From Candidatus Gastranaerophilales bacterium (GTDB lineage: Bacteria > Cyanobacteriota > Vampirovibrionia > Gastranaerophilales > Gastranaerophilaceae), in NCBI GenBank assembly GCA_944322755.1, contig CALUPY010000017.1, positions 1 to 56,764 of the forward strand: a stretch of DNA of 56,764 nucleotides, in the 5' to 3' direction. Below are positions 7,739-17,177 of the stretch, piece by piece; the first letter of the stretch is position 1, and every line of letters starts with the position of its first letter. The notes under the pieces are model-generated. The model was given only the letters and a program-made list of their open reading frames with translations. It did no database searches and had not been told where the DNA came from. The position numbers and the translations under genes are program-made.

Positions 7739-10189
7739 TTATTTTTTAATCATTTTTACTGTAATAAATCTTTCGGGCTCAACTTTTATTTTTTTCAAAC
7801 CAGAAGAAACAGAAATTTCACAAATATTTTCTTCCATTGCATTTAAAAGCATAATTTTTGAATATGGAAGTTCAGTTGAAAAATCAAGACTCTGCGGTGT
7901 TTTTGATGTATTCAAAAATCGAACAATAAGATTGTTTTTTTCATCCGTTTTTATTGCAGAAATTTTTAAATTGCAATTTTTCAAAAATTGAATATTTTTG
8001 ACATCAGAAAATACACAGAAAGTTTTTCCAAAAAACTTGTCTACATTTTCCTGAATTTTTTCGATATTAAAAATGACAGCAAATCTCGCCTTATTCAGAC
8101 CTTTCATTTGCAAATCAGGAGTAGGCAAAGGAGGTCCCGCAGGAGTTCCTCTTGTCGGGTTTTTGGGATTTGAAATAGTTCCGGTAGAACGTAAAATAGT
8201 AAGCCTCAAATTATTTTTAAAGATTTCATATTCCGTTAAGCCCTCGGTAATTATACCCGCATTCTGCGCTATAACATATTTTTGAAGAGGAGCAGTGTTG
8301 TACTTGAGTTCAACCCCGCGGGCGGCAGGAACAAATTTGTAAATATCGTAGTCCGCATCAAATTCACGCTCAACTTCTGAAATCAAATCATCTGAAACAG
8401 TCTTTGTTATTTTTTCATCAAAATTAAATTCAATCTGCAAAATATGATTTTCAGATTTGTTTACCCACTCGATTTTAAATTCCGCATACTCATTTTGATT
8501 TTCAAGTGACACAAAAATATTTAATTTATGTTTATAAGCTTTTTTTGTCCTTCCTTTTTCACTTGATGAGTATGGTATATCAATTTCTGCAGTTATTTTT
8601 AGAGTGCATCTGACAGTTCCATGTTCAATGATTTTGGAGTTCAAGATTTTTGCTTTAATTTTTTTATCATTTTTTAATGCACCGAAATTGTAGCTGTCTC
8701 CGATATCCGCACGGTCTATAATACGGATAAAATCATTATACTCTTTGCCGTTAATTTTATCTTTCAGCGAAATTTTTCCGTTTTTAATAAATAAACTTAT
8801 TTTTTCATTTTCAATGGACGTGTCAGTAATTTTTAGGGTTGATTCTGTGCAAAGAAGATTTTTATCAATATTCCTTACTGAAAAACAGGAAATATTTTTT
8901 ACATCAATAAGATACTCATAAATATTGCAGAAATCTTCCGTAACAGGAATTTTATCCACAGGATAAACTTTTTCATCAGGAAAACCTTTGTTAACAGACG
9001 ACAGCTGAACAGGAAAAGCTTCAAATTTTTTTGTTGAATAAAATTTTAAAGCGCCAGAAAACGGATAGTCCGAAAAATTAAAAACAGCAAGATTCTCACC
9101 CGATATGTTTCCAAAAACACTTTTTTCAACAGCATGAGCTGTTTGAAAAACTTTTTCATATCTTGTTAAATTTTCTCTGTGAACTGCATCAATGCTGCAG
9201 CCGTATATGCTGTCATGTGCATGGTTTTGCATAAGAGTTTTGTATGCATAATCAATTTCTCTTTGAAAATTTTCTGATTTTCCAAGATAGGATGTTAACG
9301 CCTGCAACGGTTCAACTTTTTTTGACAAAGTCCACTGCGCTTTCGCGTTTTTTTGTTTTAAATCGATTCTTGATGAATAAACACCAGGAAGAATAAAATT
9401 TCTTTCACAGCTTCTCTGCTCATTTGAAACAAACTTGTTAAAATTATTTTGTACTTTTTTAAAATACTCAAAAGGAGTCGACAAAATGAATTCATAATCT
9501 TTTAAATATTTAGATATCTCATTAAGCTGTTCTTTTATATTATCAGCAACCCCGAGATGGTCTGCTCCGAGAGGAAGAAGAATATAATCAGAGCTGTATT
9601 CTGAAATTCTGTCTAAAGTTCGCTTTAGCGCAGCTGCTTTTTTTTCATATGACACATTTTGGGAAAGCTCATCGTGAAAATATCCTTCAACAAGATAGGT
9701 AGATTTCAATCCGTTAAAGTTAAATTCAGATGGATTATGTCCGCATCCACGCCAGAAAATACCGTAATCAATATTGAAATAGTCAATAATTCTTGGAATA
9801 TCCTTACTATGTCCGAAGGTATCTGCATGGTATGCAATAAAATCATTGCAGCCAAATTTTTTTGAATAATTTATTCCGTGCTGCAAATTTCTTATCAGTG
9901 ATTCAGAATCAACAAGCAGGCTGTCTGTAGAACAGTAGTACGGACCTATATACAGCTTTTTTTCAGAGATTAACTTCTGAATTTCCCCGACTTTTTCCGG
10001 ATTAATTTCCAGATAATCCTCCAGTGCTGCTGTCTGACCGTCAAAATAAAAACAATCCAGTTCTTGGGAATGCAGTTTTTTTAATACATTATCAAAAACT
10101 TCTCTCAGACGTATTCGAAATTCTTCAAACTCTCTGTACCACTCCCGGTCCCAGTGTGTGTGAATATATGCATACACTTTTTTCTTCAT
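7739..10189 (-). CDS. Glycoside hydrolase family 38 alpha-mannosidase
   Basis: An 816-residue GH38-type enzyme, expected to hydrolyse alpha-mannosides with a zinc ion, probably in the cytosol because no signal peptide is present. Motifs seen are HTHWDREWY near the N-terminus (zinc-binding His and Asp), YHADTFGHS with the nucleophile Asp, and NHAHDSIYGCSID (second zinc-binding segment), followed by the beta-rich C-terminal domain. ATG at 10189 is preferred over a TTG 12 codons upstream because MKKKVYAYIHTHWD fits the family start. The promoter's -10 box ends 7 nt before this ATG and there is no Shine-Dalgarno, so the mRNA may be leaderless. It diverges from the phospholipase-D-family gene. Related enzymes cleave N-glycan or mannoglycerate linkages; which applies is unknown. 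Confidence 0.9.
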   Translation of the reverse strand: MKKKVYAYIHTHWDREWYREFEEFRIRLREVFDNVLKKLHSQELDCFYFDGQTAALEDYLEINPEKVGEIQKLISEKKLYIGPYYCSTDSLLVDSESLIRNLQHGINYSKKFGCNDFIAYHADTFGHSKDIPRIIDYFNIDYGIFWRGCGHNPSEFNFNGLKSTYLVEGYFHDELSQNVSYEKKAAALKRTLDRISEYSSDYILLPLGADHLGVADNIKEQLNEISKYLKDYEFILSTPFEYFKKVQNNFNKFVSNEQRSCERNFILPGVYSSRIDLKQKNAKAQWTLSKKVEPLQALTSYLGKSENFQREIDYAYKTLMQNHAHDSIYGCSIDAVHRENLTRYEKVFQTAHAVEKSVFGNISGENLAVFNFSDYPFSGALKFYSTKKFEAFPVQLSSVNKGFPDEKVYPVDKIPVTEDFCNIYEYLIDVKNISCFSVRNIDKNLLCTESTLKITDTSIENEKISLFIKNGKISLKDKINGKEYNDFIRIIDRADIGDSYNFGALKNDKKIKAKILNSKIIEHGTVRCTLKITAEIDIPYSSSEKGRTKKAYKHKLNIFVSLENQNEYAEFKIEWVNKSENHILQIEFNFDEKITKTVSDDLISEVEREFDADYDIYKFVPAARGVELKYNTAPLQKYVIAQNAGIITEGLTEYEIFKNNLRLTILRSTGTISNPKNPTRGTPAGPPLPTPDLQMKGLNKARFAVIFNIEKIQENVDKFFGKTFCVFSDVKNIQFLKNCNLKISAIKTDEKNNLIVRFLNTSKTPQSLDFSTELPYSKIMLLNAMEENICEISVSSGLKKIKVEPERFITVKMIKK

Positions 10190-10196
10190 GCTATAT

Positions 10197-10225
10197 ATTT
10201 TAGTCAATGGAACAAATTCTTGCAA
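10197..10225 (-). promoter_or_regulatory. Mannosidase promoter, leaderless arrangement
   Basis: On the minus strand: TTGCAA (10225-10220), 17 nt, TAAAAT (10202-10197), then 7 nt to the ATG at 10189. Initiation would fall at or next to the start codon. Confidence 0.6.
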
Positions 10226-10277
10226 AATTGTAATTTAAATTTACGAATCATTGCGCTTCATAATAAAAAATTTAGTC

Positions 10278-10283
10278 TATAAT
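10278..10283 (+). promoter_or_regulatory. -10 box 7 nt before the phospholipase-D-family gene
   Basis: TATAAT followed by TATTTTC and the ATG at 10291, with no Shine-Dalgarno. The -35 is poor (TTCATA at 10257 or TTGCGC at 10251). A leaderless mRNA is suggested. Confidence 0.5.
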
Positions 10284-10290
10284 TATTTTC

Positions 10291-12069
10291 ATGAAAAAGA
10301 TTTATATAATCATAATTTTAATAGTTATGTTTATTGTGCTTATTTTTTCTGTTGAAAAAAAGCCTGAAGCTCCCAAAATTATAAAAATTAATTCAGCGGA
10401 TGAATTTTACATTGACTACAATAACAATAATTTTCCGGATGAAACAGAATTGCAGGTTTTGTACTATGCAAGGAGTTTTAAACCGGAGAAAAAAGAGAAT
10501 TACTCAGCAATTGATTGTGCAAAACTCTCCTACCTAGCTGACAAATTTGCAAAAAAAGAACTTCTTAACAAACGTCCGGTGCTTCAATATGATGAAAAAC
10601 ACAGATTACAAACACTTATTATTGACGGCGAAGATTATTCCAAAAAACTTATAGAAGAAGGGTTTGCTCTTCCAAACAAATCAATTCAAAATAATCCGTA
10701 TGCGGAATTAAAAAACAGAATACAAATTTCTAATAATTTAAGTAAAGCGAGCAAATTAAAACTCGTAAGCTACAACAAATTTTCTAATATTTATCATGAA
10801 TTGAATTGTGAACATGCACTAAAGGTCACAAATTTTTCAATTCTTGAGGAAAAAGATATAGAAAAAACAGCAATAAAATGCAAATTATGCCACCATAAAA
10901 AAATAAAAAAATTAACATACCCGAAATTTGTTCCTGAAAAATACGCACCCTTATATGTCGATGATTATATTGAATTGTTCGCAACTGATTTTACAAAATA
11001 TTTTTATCCTGTAAATCACTGCAATACAACAGTTTGTAAATCGCTCGTTTACAATATAACAAAAGCAAAAGAAACTATAGATTTTGCAGTATACGGAATC
11101 TACAATGAACCTGAAATCATTAATGCCCTGAAAAAAGCAAAACAGCGAGGCGTAAAAATTCGCTGGGTCTATGATTTGGATTCGTCAGGAAACTCCATAT
11201 ATTCTCATACAAAAAACACTGTTATTATCCTTTCTAATGCCCGTTCTGATATCGACAATAAATATGCAAATTCAATTATGCATAACAAATTTTTTATCTT
11301 TGATAATAAATCTGTATGGCTCGGTTCTGCAAATGTAAGCGATACTGACCTTTCCGGATTTAATGCAAATACTGTAACTTTAATAAAATCGCCAAAGATT
11401 GCAGCTTTATACAGAAAAGAATTTGAGCAGATGTACTCAGGCAGTTTTCATAAGGACAAACAAAAAACAGAAAATAACGAAAATATAAAACTCGGACAGT
11501 CTGTAGTTTCTGTGTACTTTTCACCTCAGGACAAACCAATACAAAACCGTATAATTCCACTTATAAAAAATGCAAAGAAATATATTTATATTCCGGTGTT
11601 TGTGATTACCGAAAAAAGTCTTGTGCAGGAGCTTAAAAACGCATATGCCCGCGGAGTGGATGTAAAAATTCTGACTGATGCAACCGGTGCTGCTAACAAA
11701 TACTCTCCTGTTAATGACATGAGAAAATCCGGTCTTAAAGTCAAAGTAGAAAACAGAGCAGGAAAAATGCATTCAAAATCTATTGTAATTGATGATGAAT
11801 ATTTAGTTGTCGGTTCAATGAATTTTTCAAAAAGCGGAGAAAATTACAATGATGAAAATATTGTTGTAATACAAGACAAAAAAATACCAGCTGTATACAG
11901 AAAACATTTTATGCATCTTTGGAACAGTATTCCTGAAAAATGGCTGTACTCAACACCTAATGCAGAATCATTCAATTCAATAAATTCTTGTTACGATGGA
12001 ATTGATAATGATTTTGACGGAAAAATTGATTCAGATGATGAAGGCTGTCGGTTATTTTTGCATAAATAA
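10291..12069 (+). CDS. Membrane-anchored phospholipase-D-family protein with accessory zinc and EF-like motifs
   Basis: 592 residues. Residues 1-20 form one hydrophobic anchor, so the rest probably faces the periplasm. Residues 70-130 resemble a degraded staphylococcal-nuclease domain (LIIDGEDYSKKLIEEGFAL). H169, C173, C197 and C200 form a zinc-finger-like patch of the Ada/SNase type. Two PLD domains follow with complete HKD motifs: H331-K333-D338 and H494-K496-D501, the pair needed for one active site. The extreme C-terminus has CYDGIDNDFDGKIDSDDEGC (567-586), a Ca-binding-like acidic motif bounded by cysteines. Family members are nucleases, phospholipases or cardiolipin synthases; here the extra domains favour a nuclease-type role. 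It ends at a terminator. Confidence 0.85.
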   Translation: MKKIYIIIILIVMFIVLIFSVEKKPEAPKIIKINSADEFYIDYNNNNFPDETELQVLYYARSFKPEKKENYSAIDCAKLSYLADKFAKKELLNKRPVLQYDEKHRLQTLIIDGEDYSKKLIEEGFALPNKSIQNNPYAELKNRIQISNNLSKASKLKLVSYNKFSNIYHELNCEHALKVTNFSILEEKDIEKTAIKCKLCHHKKIKKLTYPKFVPEKYAPLYVDDYIELFATDFTKYFYPVNHCNTTVCKSLVYNITKAKETIDFAVYGIYNEPEIINALKKAKQRGVKIRWVYDLDSSGNSIYSHTKNTVIILSNARSDIDNKYANSIMHNKFFIFDNKSVWLGSANVSDTDLSGFNANTVTLIKSPKIAALYRKEFEQMYSGSFHKDKQKTENNENIKLGQSVVSVYFSPQDKPIQNRIIPLIKNAKKYIYIPVFVITEKSLVQELKNAYARGVDVKILTDATGAANKYSPVNDMRKSGLKVKVENRAGKMHSKSIVIDDEYLVVGSMNFSKSGENYNDENIVVIQDKKIPAVYRKHFMHLWNSIPEKWLYSTPNAESFNSINSCYDGIDNDFDGKIDSDDEGCRLFLHK

Positions 12070-12104
12070 AAAAGCAGTCCAAATTATTTTGCAGACCGCT
12101 TTTT
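12068..12104 (+). terminator. Terminator after phospholipase-D-family gene
   Basis: AAAAGC-A-GTC pairs with GAC-C-GCTTTT, followed by T. It may also serve the convergent minus-strand gene at 12127. Confidence 0.75.
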
Positions 12105-12126
12105 AAAACATAAAATGAATTATTCT

Positions 12127-12384
12127 TTAAGCAACATTGTTATATTCATTTGAATAACTGTTTCGTCCGTTTATGTAATTCATCACTTTTACAAGTGCAT
12201 CCATAATGATATTATTCTGCTCTGTAACTACATCGAGTTTGTTGCTCAATTCAACAATGTCATGGTGAACCGTTACCATTTTTTGATCTGTTGAATAATC
12301 TCTGAATTTCATTTCTGATCTGATTTGATCTGCTGTTAAATTTCCGTTTGCATAACTACCAATTCTACCTGTTCCTTCTACCAT
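12127..12384 (-). CDS. Small hypothetical protein
   Basis: 85 residues, with a strong ribosome binding site (GAAGGAGGTTTACT before ATG). No signal peptide, no cysteine. Residues 35-72 form an amphipathic helical stretch (VTVHHDIVELSNKLDVVTEQ onward) that could be a short coiled coil, and the tail is Asn/Tyr-rich. I do not recognise it. The good start region supports expression. Confidence 0.6.
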   Translation of the reverse strand: MVEGTGRIGSYANGNLTADQIRSEMKFRDYSTDQKMVTVHHDIVELSNKLDVVTEQNNIIMDALVKVMNYINGRNSYSNEYNNVA

Positions 12385-12533
12385 AGTAAACCTCCTTCAC
12401 GCTAATATATTATTAAAAACAGCTTGGGTAAAAAAAATGACTTTATCTTGAAATATGTTAAATTTTTGTTACAGTATTTCAAAAGTTTACTCATTTTTAA
12501 CAGCACCGGATTGTAAAATAATGTGTAACTTTT

Positions 12534-12562
12534 TTGATAATTTTCCATATGCGTATTAAAAT
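12534..12562 (+). promoter_or_regulatory. Promoter of the lipid A cluster
   Basis: TTGATA (12534-12539), 17 nt, TAAAAT (12557-12562), 31 nt upstream of the lpxD ATG, which has TAGGAG as ribosome binding site. Confidence 0.6.
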
Positions 12563-12593
12563 AATGAAAAAGATTTAAAATAGGAGTATCGAA

Positions 12594-13682
12594 ATGAGAA
12601 CTTACAGAGTGGAGGAAATAACAGAAATAGTCGGCGGAATTTTAACAAAAGTTTCTGATGCTGAAATAAAAAAACTTATGCCGCCCCTCCTTGCTGATGA
12701 AAATACGCTTGCACTTGCACTATCTGAGGAAGAAATAGAAAATCTTGCAAAAACAAAAGCAAAAGCGGCACTTGTTCCTCTTGGTGTAAATATGGAGCAT
12801 ATTTCAACAATTGAAGTAGAAAGACCAAGACTCGCAATGATGAAACTGCTCCATCTGTTCTACAATGCACCCGATGCTCCGGTAGGTATTCATCCGAGTG
12901 CATATATTCATCCGGAAGCAACTCTCGGAGAAAACGTTTCAATTGGACCGAATGTAGTTGTGGGCAGAGGTTCAAAAATCGGCAACAACTCCAAACTTCT
13001 CGCAAACTGCTATGTAGGCAGAGACTGCACTGTCGGGGAAAATTGTCTTTTCCATCCCGGCTGCAAAATCGGCGATAATTCAACAATCGGAAACCGGGTT
13101 ATTTTCCAGCACAATGTTTCTATCGGTGCAGACGGATTCAGCTTTGTGACAGAGAATCCCGATGTCATTGAGCAGGCTAGAAAAGAAGGTGCTGTTGTTG
13201 AACAAAATACAAAACAAAAAGTTTATAAAATTCCGTCAATCGGCGGTGTCGTAATCGAAGATGATGTCGAAATAGGCGCAAACAGCTGTGTAGACAAAGG
13301 TACTATAGAAAACACCGTAGTCGGTGCGCAGACAAAAATTGATGACCTTGTTATGATAGGACATAACTGTAAAATCGGAAAAGCCTGCATGATTGTATCA
13401 CAGGTCGGTATCGCAGGCAGCTGCAAAATCGGTGACAGGGTTGTAATTGCAGGTCAGGCAGGTCTGGCTGATCACTTAGAAATCGGAAGTGATTCTATTA
13501 TTATGGCAAAAGCCGGAGTTACAAAAAGCTTCCCTGAAAAATCAATAATCATCGGAGCTCCTGCTGTGCCGAGAAAAGATTTTATCAAACAGTTAAAAAC
13601 AATGAAAATGGCAGAAGAGATGGTTCAAAAATTTAAAAAATACGAACACCTTCTCGACTCGCTTGTTAATCAGGAAGACTAA
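12594..13682 (+). CDS. lpxD: UDP-3-O-acylglucosamine N-acyltransferase LpxD
   Basis: 362 residues. LpxD adds the second hydroxyacyl chain to UDP-3-O-acyl-glucosamine in lipid A synthesis, using acyl-ACP. An N-terminal domain (1-100) is followed by hexapeptide repeats from PSAYIHPEATLGENVSIGPN through GAPAVPRK, forming the left-handed beta helix of a trimer. The IGADGFSF segment and the FQHNVSIG and MIGHNCKIG segments carry the conserved residues, including the likely catalytic His. A C-terminal helix follows (about 320-362). It is the first gene of lpxD-lpxC-fabZ-lpxA; the stop is 2 nt before the next ATG. Its presence indicates an outer membrane with lipid A. Confidence 0.96.
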   Translation: MRTYRVEEITEIVGGILTKVSDAEIKKLMPPLLADENTLALALSEEEIENLAKTKAKAALVPLGVNMEHISTIEVERPRLAMMKLLHLFYNAPDAPVGIHPSAYIHPEATLGENVSIGPNVVVGRGSKIGNNSKLLANCYVGRDCTVGENCLFHPGCKIGDNSTIGNRVIFQHNVSIGADGFSFVTENPDVIEQARKEGAVVEQNTKQKVYKIPSIGGVVIEDDVEIGANSCVDKGTIENTVVGAQTKIDDLVMIGHNCKIGKACMIVSQVGIAGSCKIGDRVVIAGQAGLADHLEIGSDSIIMAKAGVTKSFPEKSIIIGAPAVPRKDFIKQLKTMKMAEEMVQKFKKYEHLLDSLVNQED

Positions 13683-13684
13683 TT

Positions 13685-14500
13685 ATGGAAACAGCATTGA
13701 AAGAAATTGAAATATCATCAGTAAGCCTCATGTCAGGCATCGAATGTACAGCAAGGATTGTTCCGTCTACAGAGAAAGGAATTAGATTCCATTTTAACGG
13801 TCATACGGTAGAAGCTTCTCTGGATAATGTGGTATCTACAGAGCACTGTACTGTCATAGGAAATAAAGATGTTCAGATTATACTTATTGAACATTTTATG
13901 GCAGCTTGTGCTATCTGCAATATTACAGCAATTGATGTTTTCCTGAGCCACAACGAAATGCCGATACTGGACGGCAGCTCAAAAGAATGGATCGAATTAT
14001 TTAAAAAACTGGGCTATAACCCGATGGGAGCTGAAGAAATTTTAAAAAACAAGCAAAAAATGCAATTTGAACCAGCTGTTTACCTCAATGGGAAAACGCA
14101 TCTCGCAGTACTTCCGTCTGATGAGTTCAGAGTTTCATACAGTGTAAATTACCGTCATCCGGAGCTCTCGAACAGATGGGTTGAATTAACTTGTGAAAAT
14201 CTTAATGAAATTATAGAAGCCAGAACATTCGGGTATTTAAAAGAGCTTGAAATGATGCAGGCGGCCGGTTTTGGCAGAGGAGCCACGATTGACAATACAG
14301 TCGGAATGACAGACGATGGTTACACTACAGAACTTCGCAGTGCATATGAACCTGCAAAACATAAAATTCTTGACCTGATAGGCGATTTTTACCTTACAGG
14401 CATAAATCCGTTAACAATGGGTGCACAATTTATTGCAAAAGAAGCCGGTCATACTGTTCATGTTAAAACGGCAAAAATACTAAAAAACAATTTAAAATAG
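13685..14500 (+). CDS. lpxC: UDP-3-O-acyl-N-acetylglucosamine deacetylase LpxC
   Basis: 271 residues. LpxC is the zinc deacetylase for the committed step of lipid A synthesis. Zinc ligands fit the family: H70 in IEHFMAA, H226 and D230 in HKILDLIGD, with the catalytic-base-like H256 in AKEAGHTVHV. The length is slightly below the roughly 300 of proteobacterial LpxC, close to cyanobacterial forms. It is cotranscribed with lpxD and followed 23 nt later by fabZ with a ribosome binding site GAAAGAGGAG. Confidence 0.95.
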   Translation: METALKEIEISSVSLMSGIECTARIVPSTEKGIRFHFNGHTVEASLDNVVSTEHCTVIGNKDVQIILIEHFMAACAICNITAIDVFLSHNEMPILDGSSKEWIELFKKLGYNPMGAEEILKNKQKMQFEPAVYLNGKTHLAVLPSDEFRVSYSVNYRHPELSNRWVELTCENLNEIIEARTFGYLKELEMMQAAGFGRGATIDNTVGMTDDGYTTELRSAYEPAKHKILDLIGDFYLTGINPLTMGAQFIAKEAGHTVHVKTAKILKNNLK

Positions 14501-14523
14501 ACTAAGAAAGAGGAGATATATAG

Positions 14524-14973
14524 ATGGAAAACACATCCGCAGAAACACTTCAGTTTGACGTAATGCAGATTATGGAAATGCTTCCGCACCGCTATCCTTT
14601 CCTGCTCGTTGACCGTATTACAGAATGCGTTCCGGGTAAATACTGTAAAGGATACAAAAACCTCACAATGAACGAAGCATTTTTCCAGGGACACTTCCCT
14701 GGCAATCCGATAATGCCGGGAGTATTGCAGGCAGAAGCTCTTGCGCAGGTTGGTGCCGGTGTTCTTTTGACATTGCCTGAATATAAAGGAAAACTCTTTG
14801 TATATGCAGGTATTGACAACTGCCGTTTCAAAAGTATGGTTCGTCCGGGAGACAGACTGGATATGAAAGTTGAACTCATCAAAGCCAAAGGTCCTGTTGT
14901 AAAAGCTCACGGAGAAGCATATGTCGGTGACAAACTTGCTGTGTCAGCGGACATGATTTTTTCAGTTGTGTAA
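14524..14973 (+). CDS. fabZ: (3R)-hydroxyacyl-ACP dehydratase FabZ
   Basis: 149 residues, hot-dog fold. It dehydrates beta-hydroxyacyl-ACP in fatty acid elongation and competes with LpxA/LpxD for the same ACP substrate, which explains its place in the lipid A cluster. The catalytic His is in LPHRYPFLLVDRI, the GHFPGNPIMPGV segment follows, and the catalytic Glu is in LQAEALAQ. Full family length. An ATG with GAGGAG upstream sets the start. Confidence 0.95.
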   Translation: MENTSAETLQFDVMQIMEMLPHRYPFLLVDRITECVPGKYCKGYKNLTMNEAFFQGHFPGNPIMPGVLQAEALAQVGAGVLLTLPEYKGKLFVYAGIDNCRFKSMVRPGDRLDMKVELIKAKGPVVKAHGEAYVGDKLAVSADMIFSVV

Positions 14974-15017
14974 ACTGTATTATAGAAAAAGCATAGAACT
15001 GGAATTGGAGCTTAAAA

Positions 15018-15806
15018 ATGATAGATAACAGAGCAATAATCGCAGATGACGCACAAATAGGAAAGAATGTCTCAATCGGTGCAAATGCGGTTATCGGAAA
15101 AAATGTAAAACTTGGTGATAATGTAATAATTATGCCTAATGCTTATCTTGAGTATTGCGAAATAGGTGATGGCACAATAATCTCCCCTTTTGCAAGTATA
15201 GGCACGGCGCCTCAGGATCTTGGATATAAAAATGAACCGACAAAATCTATCATCGGTAAAAATTGCATAATTAAAGAATATGCGACAGTAAACCGTGCGT
15301 CCGGTGAAGGCAATGCTACTGTAGTAGGCAATAAATGCATGCTCATGACCAGCTCACATGTTGCTCACAACTGTGTTCTTGAGGATGAAGTTATTATGGC
15401 GAACCTTGCAACAATCGGCGGACACTGCCATGTAGGTTTTGGGGCATTTTTAGGAGGTATGAGTGTTTTCCATCAGAATGTTCGCATTGGAGAAATGTGC
15501 ATAGTCAGCGGTTTTTCTGCTGCGAGAATGGATGTACTTCCTTATTGCAAAGGCGAAGGAAGACCGCCAATACCTCATGGTATCAATTCAATAGGTTTGA
15601 AACGCCGCGGCATTGATGCAGATGTCCGGGCTCATTTGAAAGAAGCTCTGAAAATTCTTAAATCCGGTGAATATACAATAACGAAAGCGTGTGATGTTAT
15701 TGAACAGAATGTGGAACAGGATGAGTATGTAAAAAAATTCGTTCAGTTTATACGTGAATCAAAACGAGGAATAACATTGAGAAAAGCAGAAAACACGCTT
15801 TGCTGA
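15018..15806 (+). CDS. lpxA: UDP-N-acetylglucosamine acyltransferase LpxA
   Basis: 262 residues, full length. It transfers a hydroxyacyl chain from ACP to the 3-OH of UDP-GlcNAc, the first step of lipid A. Hexapeptide repeats cover residues 3-185, and the catalytic His lies in TSSHVAHNC. The HGINSIGLKRRGI segment and the helical C-terminus are typical. It is the last gene of the cluster; lpxB is not in this window after it, unlike many cyanobacteria. A terminator follows. Confidence 0.95.
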   Translation: MIDNRAIIADDAQIGKNVSIGANAVIGKNVKLGDNVIIMPNAYLEYCEIGDGTIISPFASIGTAPQDLGYKNEPTKSIIGKNCIIKEYATVNRASGEGNATVVGNKCMLMTSSHVAHNCVLEDEVIMANLATIGGHCHVGFGAFLGGMSVFHQNVRIGEMCIVSGFSAARMDVLPYCKGEGRPPIPHGINSIGLKRRGIDADVRAHLKEALKILKSGEYTITKACDVIEQNVEQDEYVKKFVQFIRESKRGITLRKAENTLC

Positions 15807-15842
15807 CAATTTGAAACTAACTTTACAGAATTAAATAAAAAG

Positions 15843-15882
15843 AGCCCTAAAGCCTAATGAAAAAACAGTTTTAGGGTTTTAT
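15843..15882 (+). terminator. Terminator of the lipid A cluster
   Basis: CCCTAAA (15845-15851) pairs with TTTAGGG (15870-15876), followed by TTTTATT. Confidence 0.75.
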
Positions 15883-15947
15883 TCATTTAACCGATTCTTT
15901 TTATTTAAAGCATACATTTTTATTTTTTTTATAATAAAATAAATGTT

Positions 15948-17177
15948 ATGAACAAAGTTGAATTATTACTACCTGCAGGGAATATTGAAAAACTTGATTA
16001 CGCAATAAATTACGGCGCAGATGCAGTATATCTAGGGATGGTAGATTTCAGCCTCAGGTCTATGCGTAAGGGTGAAATTATTACAGCAGAAAATTTAAAA
16101 AACGCTGTTGAATTGGCGCATTCCTATGGAAAAAAAGTCCATATGACATTGAATATTTATGCATTCAATGAGGACATTGATAATCTGTATAAGACGCTGG
16201 ATATCATAAAAGATGCAAAGCCGGATGCTGTTATTGTGAGCGATTTCGGTATTTTGAATGTAATAAAAAGAGAGCTTCCTGAAATTGCACTCCATATCAG
16301 TACACAGGCAAACACACTTAACTACGAAGCTGTAAAATACTGGCGTGATTTCGGAGCAAAAAGGGTAATTCTTGCACGTGAACTTTCTATTGAACAAATC
16401 AGAACCATACGTGAAAAAGTTCCGGATATTGAGCTGGAGTCATTTGTTCATGGCTCACAGTGTGTATCGTTCTCAGGCAGATGCTTATTGAGCGATTATA
16501 TGACTAATGGCGAGCGTCAGGCAAATCATGGCGGATGCGCACAGCCCTGCAGATGGAGCTATAAACTTCTCGAAGAAACCCGTCCCGGCGAATATTTTGA
16601 AATAGTACAGAATGAACGGGGCACTCATATTTTGAGCCCGAAAGATTTGGCTCTGATAAATTACATTCCTCAGTTAATTGAAGCAGGTGTGGACTCATTA
16701 AAGGTCGAAGGAAGAACCAAAAGTCTTTATTATGTTTCAGCGGTTGCAAAAACTTACAGAAAAGCTATTGACAATTATTACAGCGGCATACAAGACGACT
16801 CGCTTTTTGATGAACTGCTTAAAGTAGGAAACAGAGGATACACAACAGGATTCTATTTGAACAAACCTGACGGAAACGGCTACAGCTATGATATATCAAA
16901 AGGGCTTGCCGGAGCGGACTTTTTGTTTGAGGTAAGAGACAAAAAAGATAATTTACTTCAGGTGAAAATTAAAAACAAAATAAAGACAGGTGATGAAATA
17001 GAAATGATTTCGCCTGATGAGATGTTTAAAACAAAAATTCTAAAAATTTATAATTTTGATATGGAAGAGCAGGAAGTCGGAAACACAAACGACGATATTT
17101 ACGTCGAATTTTCTATAATTCCAAAAAATTACAAATATGCACTCGGAAGAACAATAGGGATAAAAAATAAAAGATGA
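15948..17177 (+). CDS. Peptidase U32 family protein (TrhP/YegQ-like tRNA hydroxylation)
   Basis: 409 residues. The U32 family includes TrhP, which hydroxylates uridine-34 of tRNAs using prephenate-derived chemistry, and RlhA for 23S rRNA; protease activity is rarely shown. The signature is present: SFVHGSQCVSFSGRCLLSDY, then NHGGCAQPCRW, giving four conserved cysteines that probably bind an Fe-S cluster. The TIM-barrel N-terminus (LLPAGNIEKLDYAINYGADAVYLG) and a short C-terminal beta-barrel are in order. TATAAT at 15930-15935 lies just upstream and there is no Shine-Dalgarno, so the leader is very short. The stop overlaps the next ATG by 4 bases. Confidence 0.88.
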   Translation: MNKVELLLPAGNIEKLDYAINYGADAVYLGMVDFSLRSMRKGEIITAENLKNAVELAHSYGKKVHMTLNIYAFNEDIDNLYKTLDIIKDAKPDAVIVSDFGILNVIKRELPEIALHISTQANTLNYEAVKYWRDFGAKRVILARELSIEQIRTIREKVPDIELESFVHGSQCVSFSGRCLLSDYMTNGERQANHGGCAQPCRWSYKLLEETRPGEYFEIVQNERGTHILSPKDLALINYIPQLIEAGVDSLKVEGRTKSLYYVSAVAKTYRKAIDNYYSGIQDDSLFDELLKVGNRGYTTGFYLNKPDGNGYSYDISKGLAGADFLFEVRDKKDNLLQVKIKNKIKTGDEIEMISPDEMFKTKILKIYNFDMEEQEVGNTNDDIYVEFSIIPKNYKYALGRTIGIKNKR

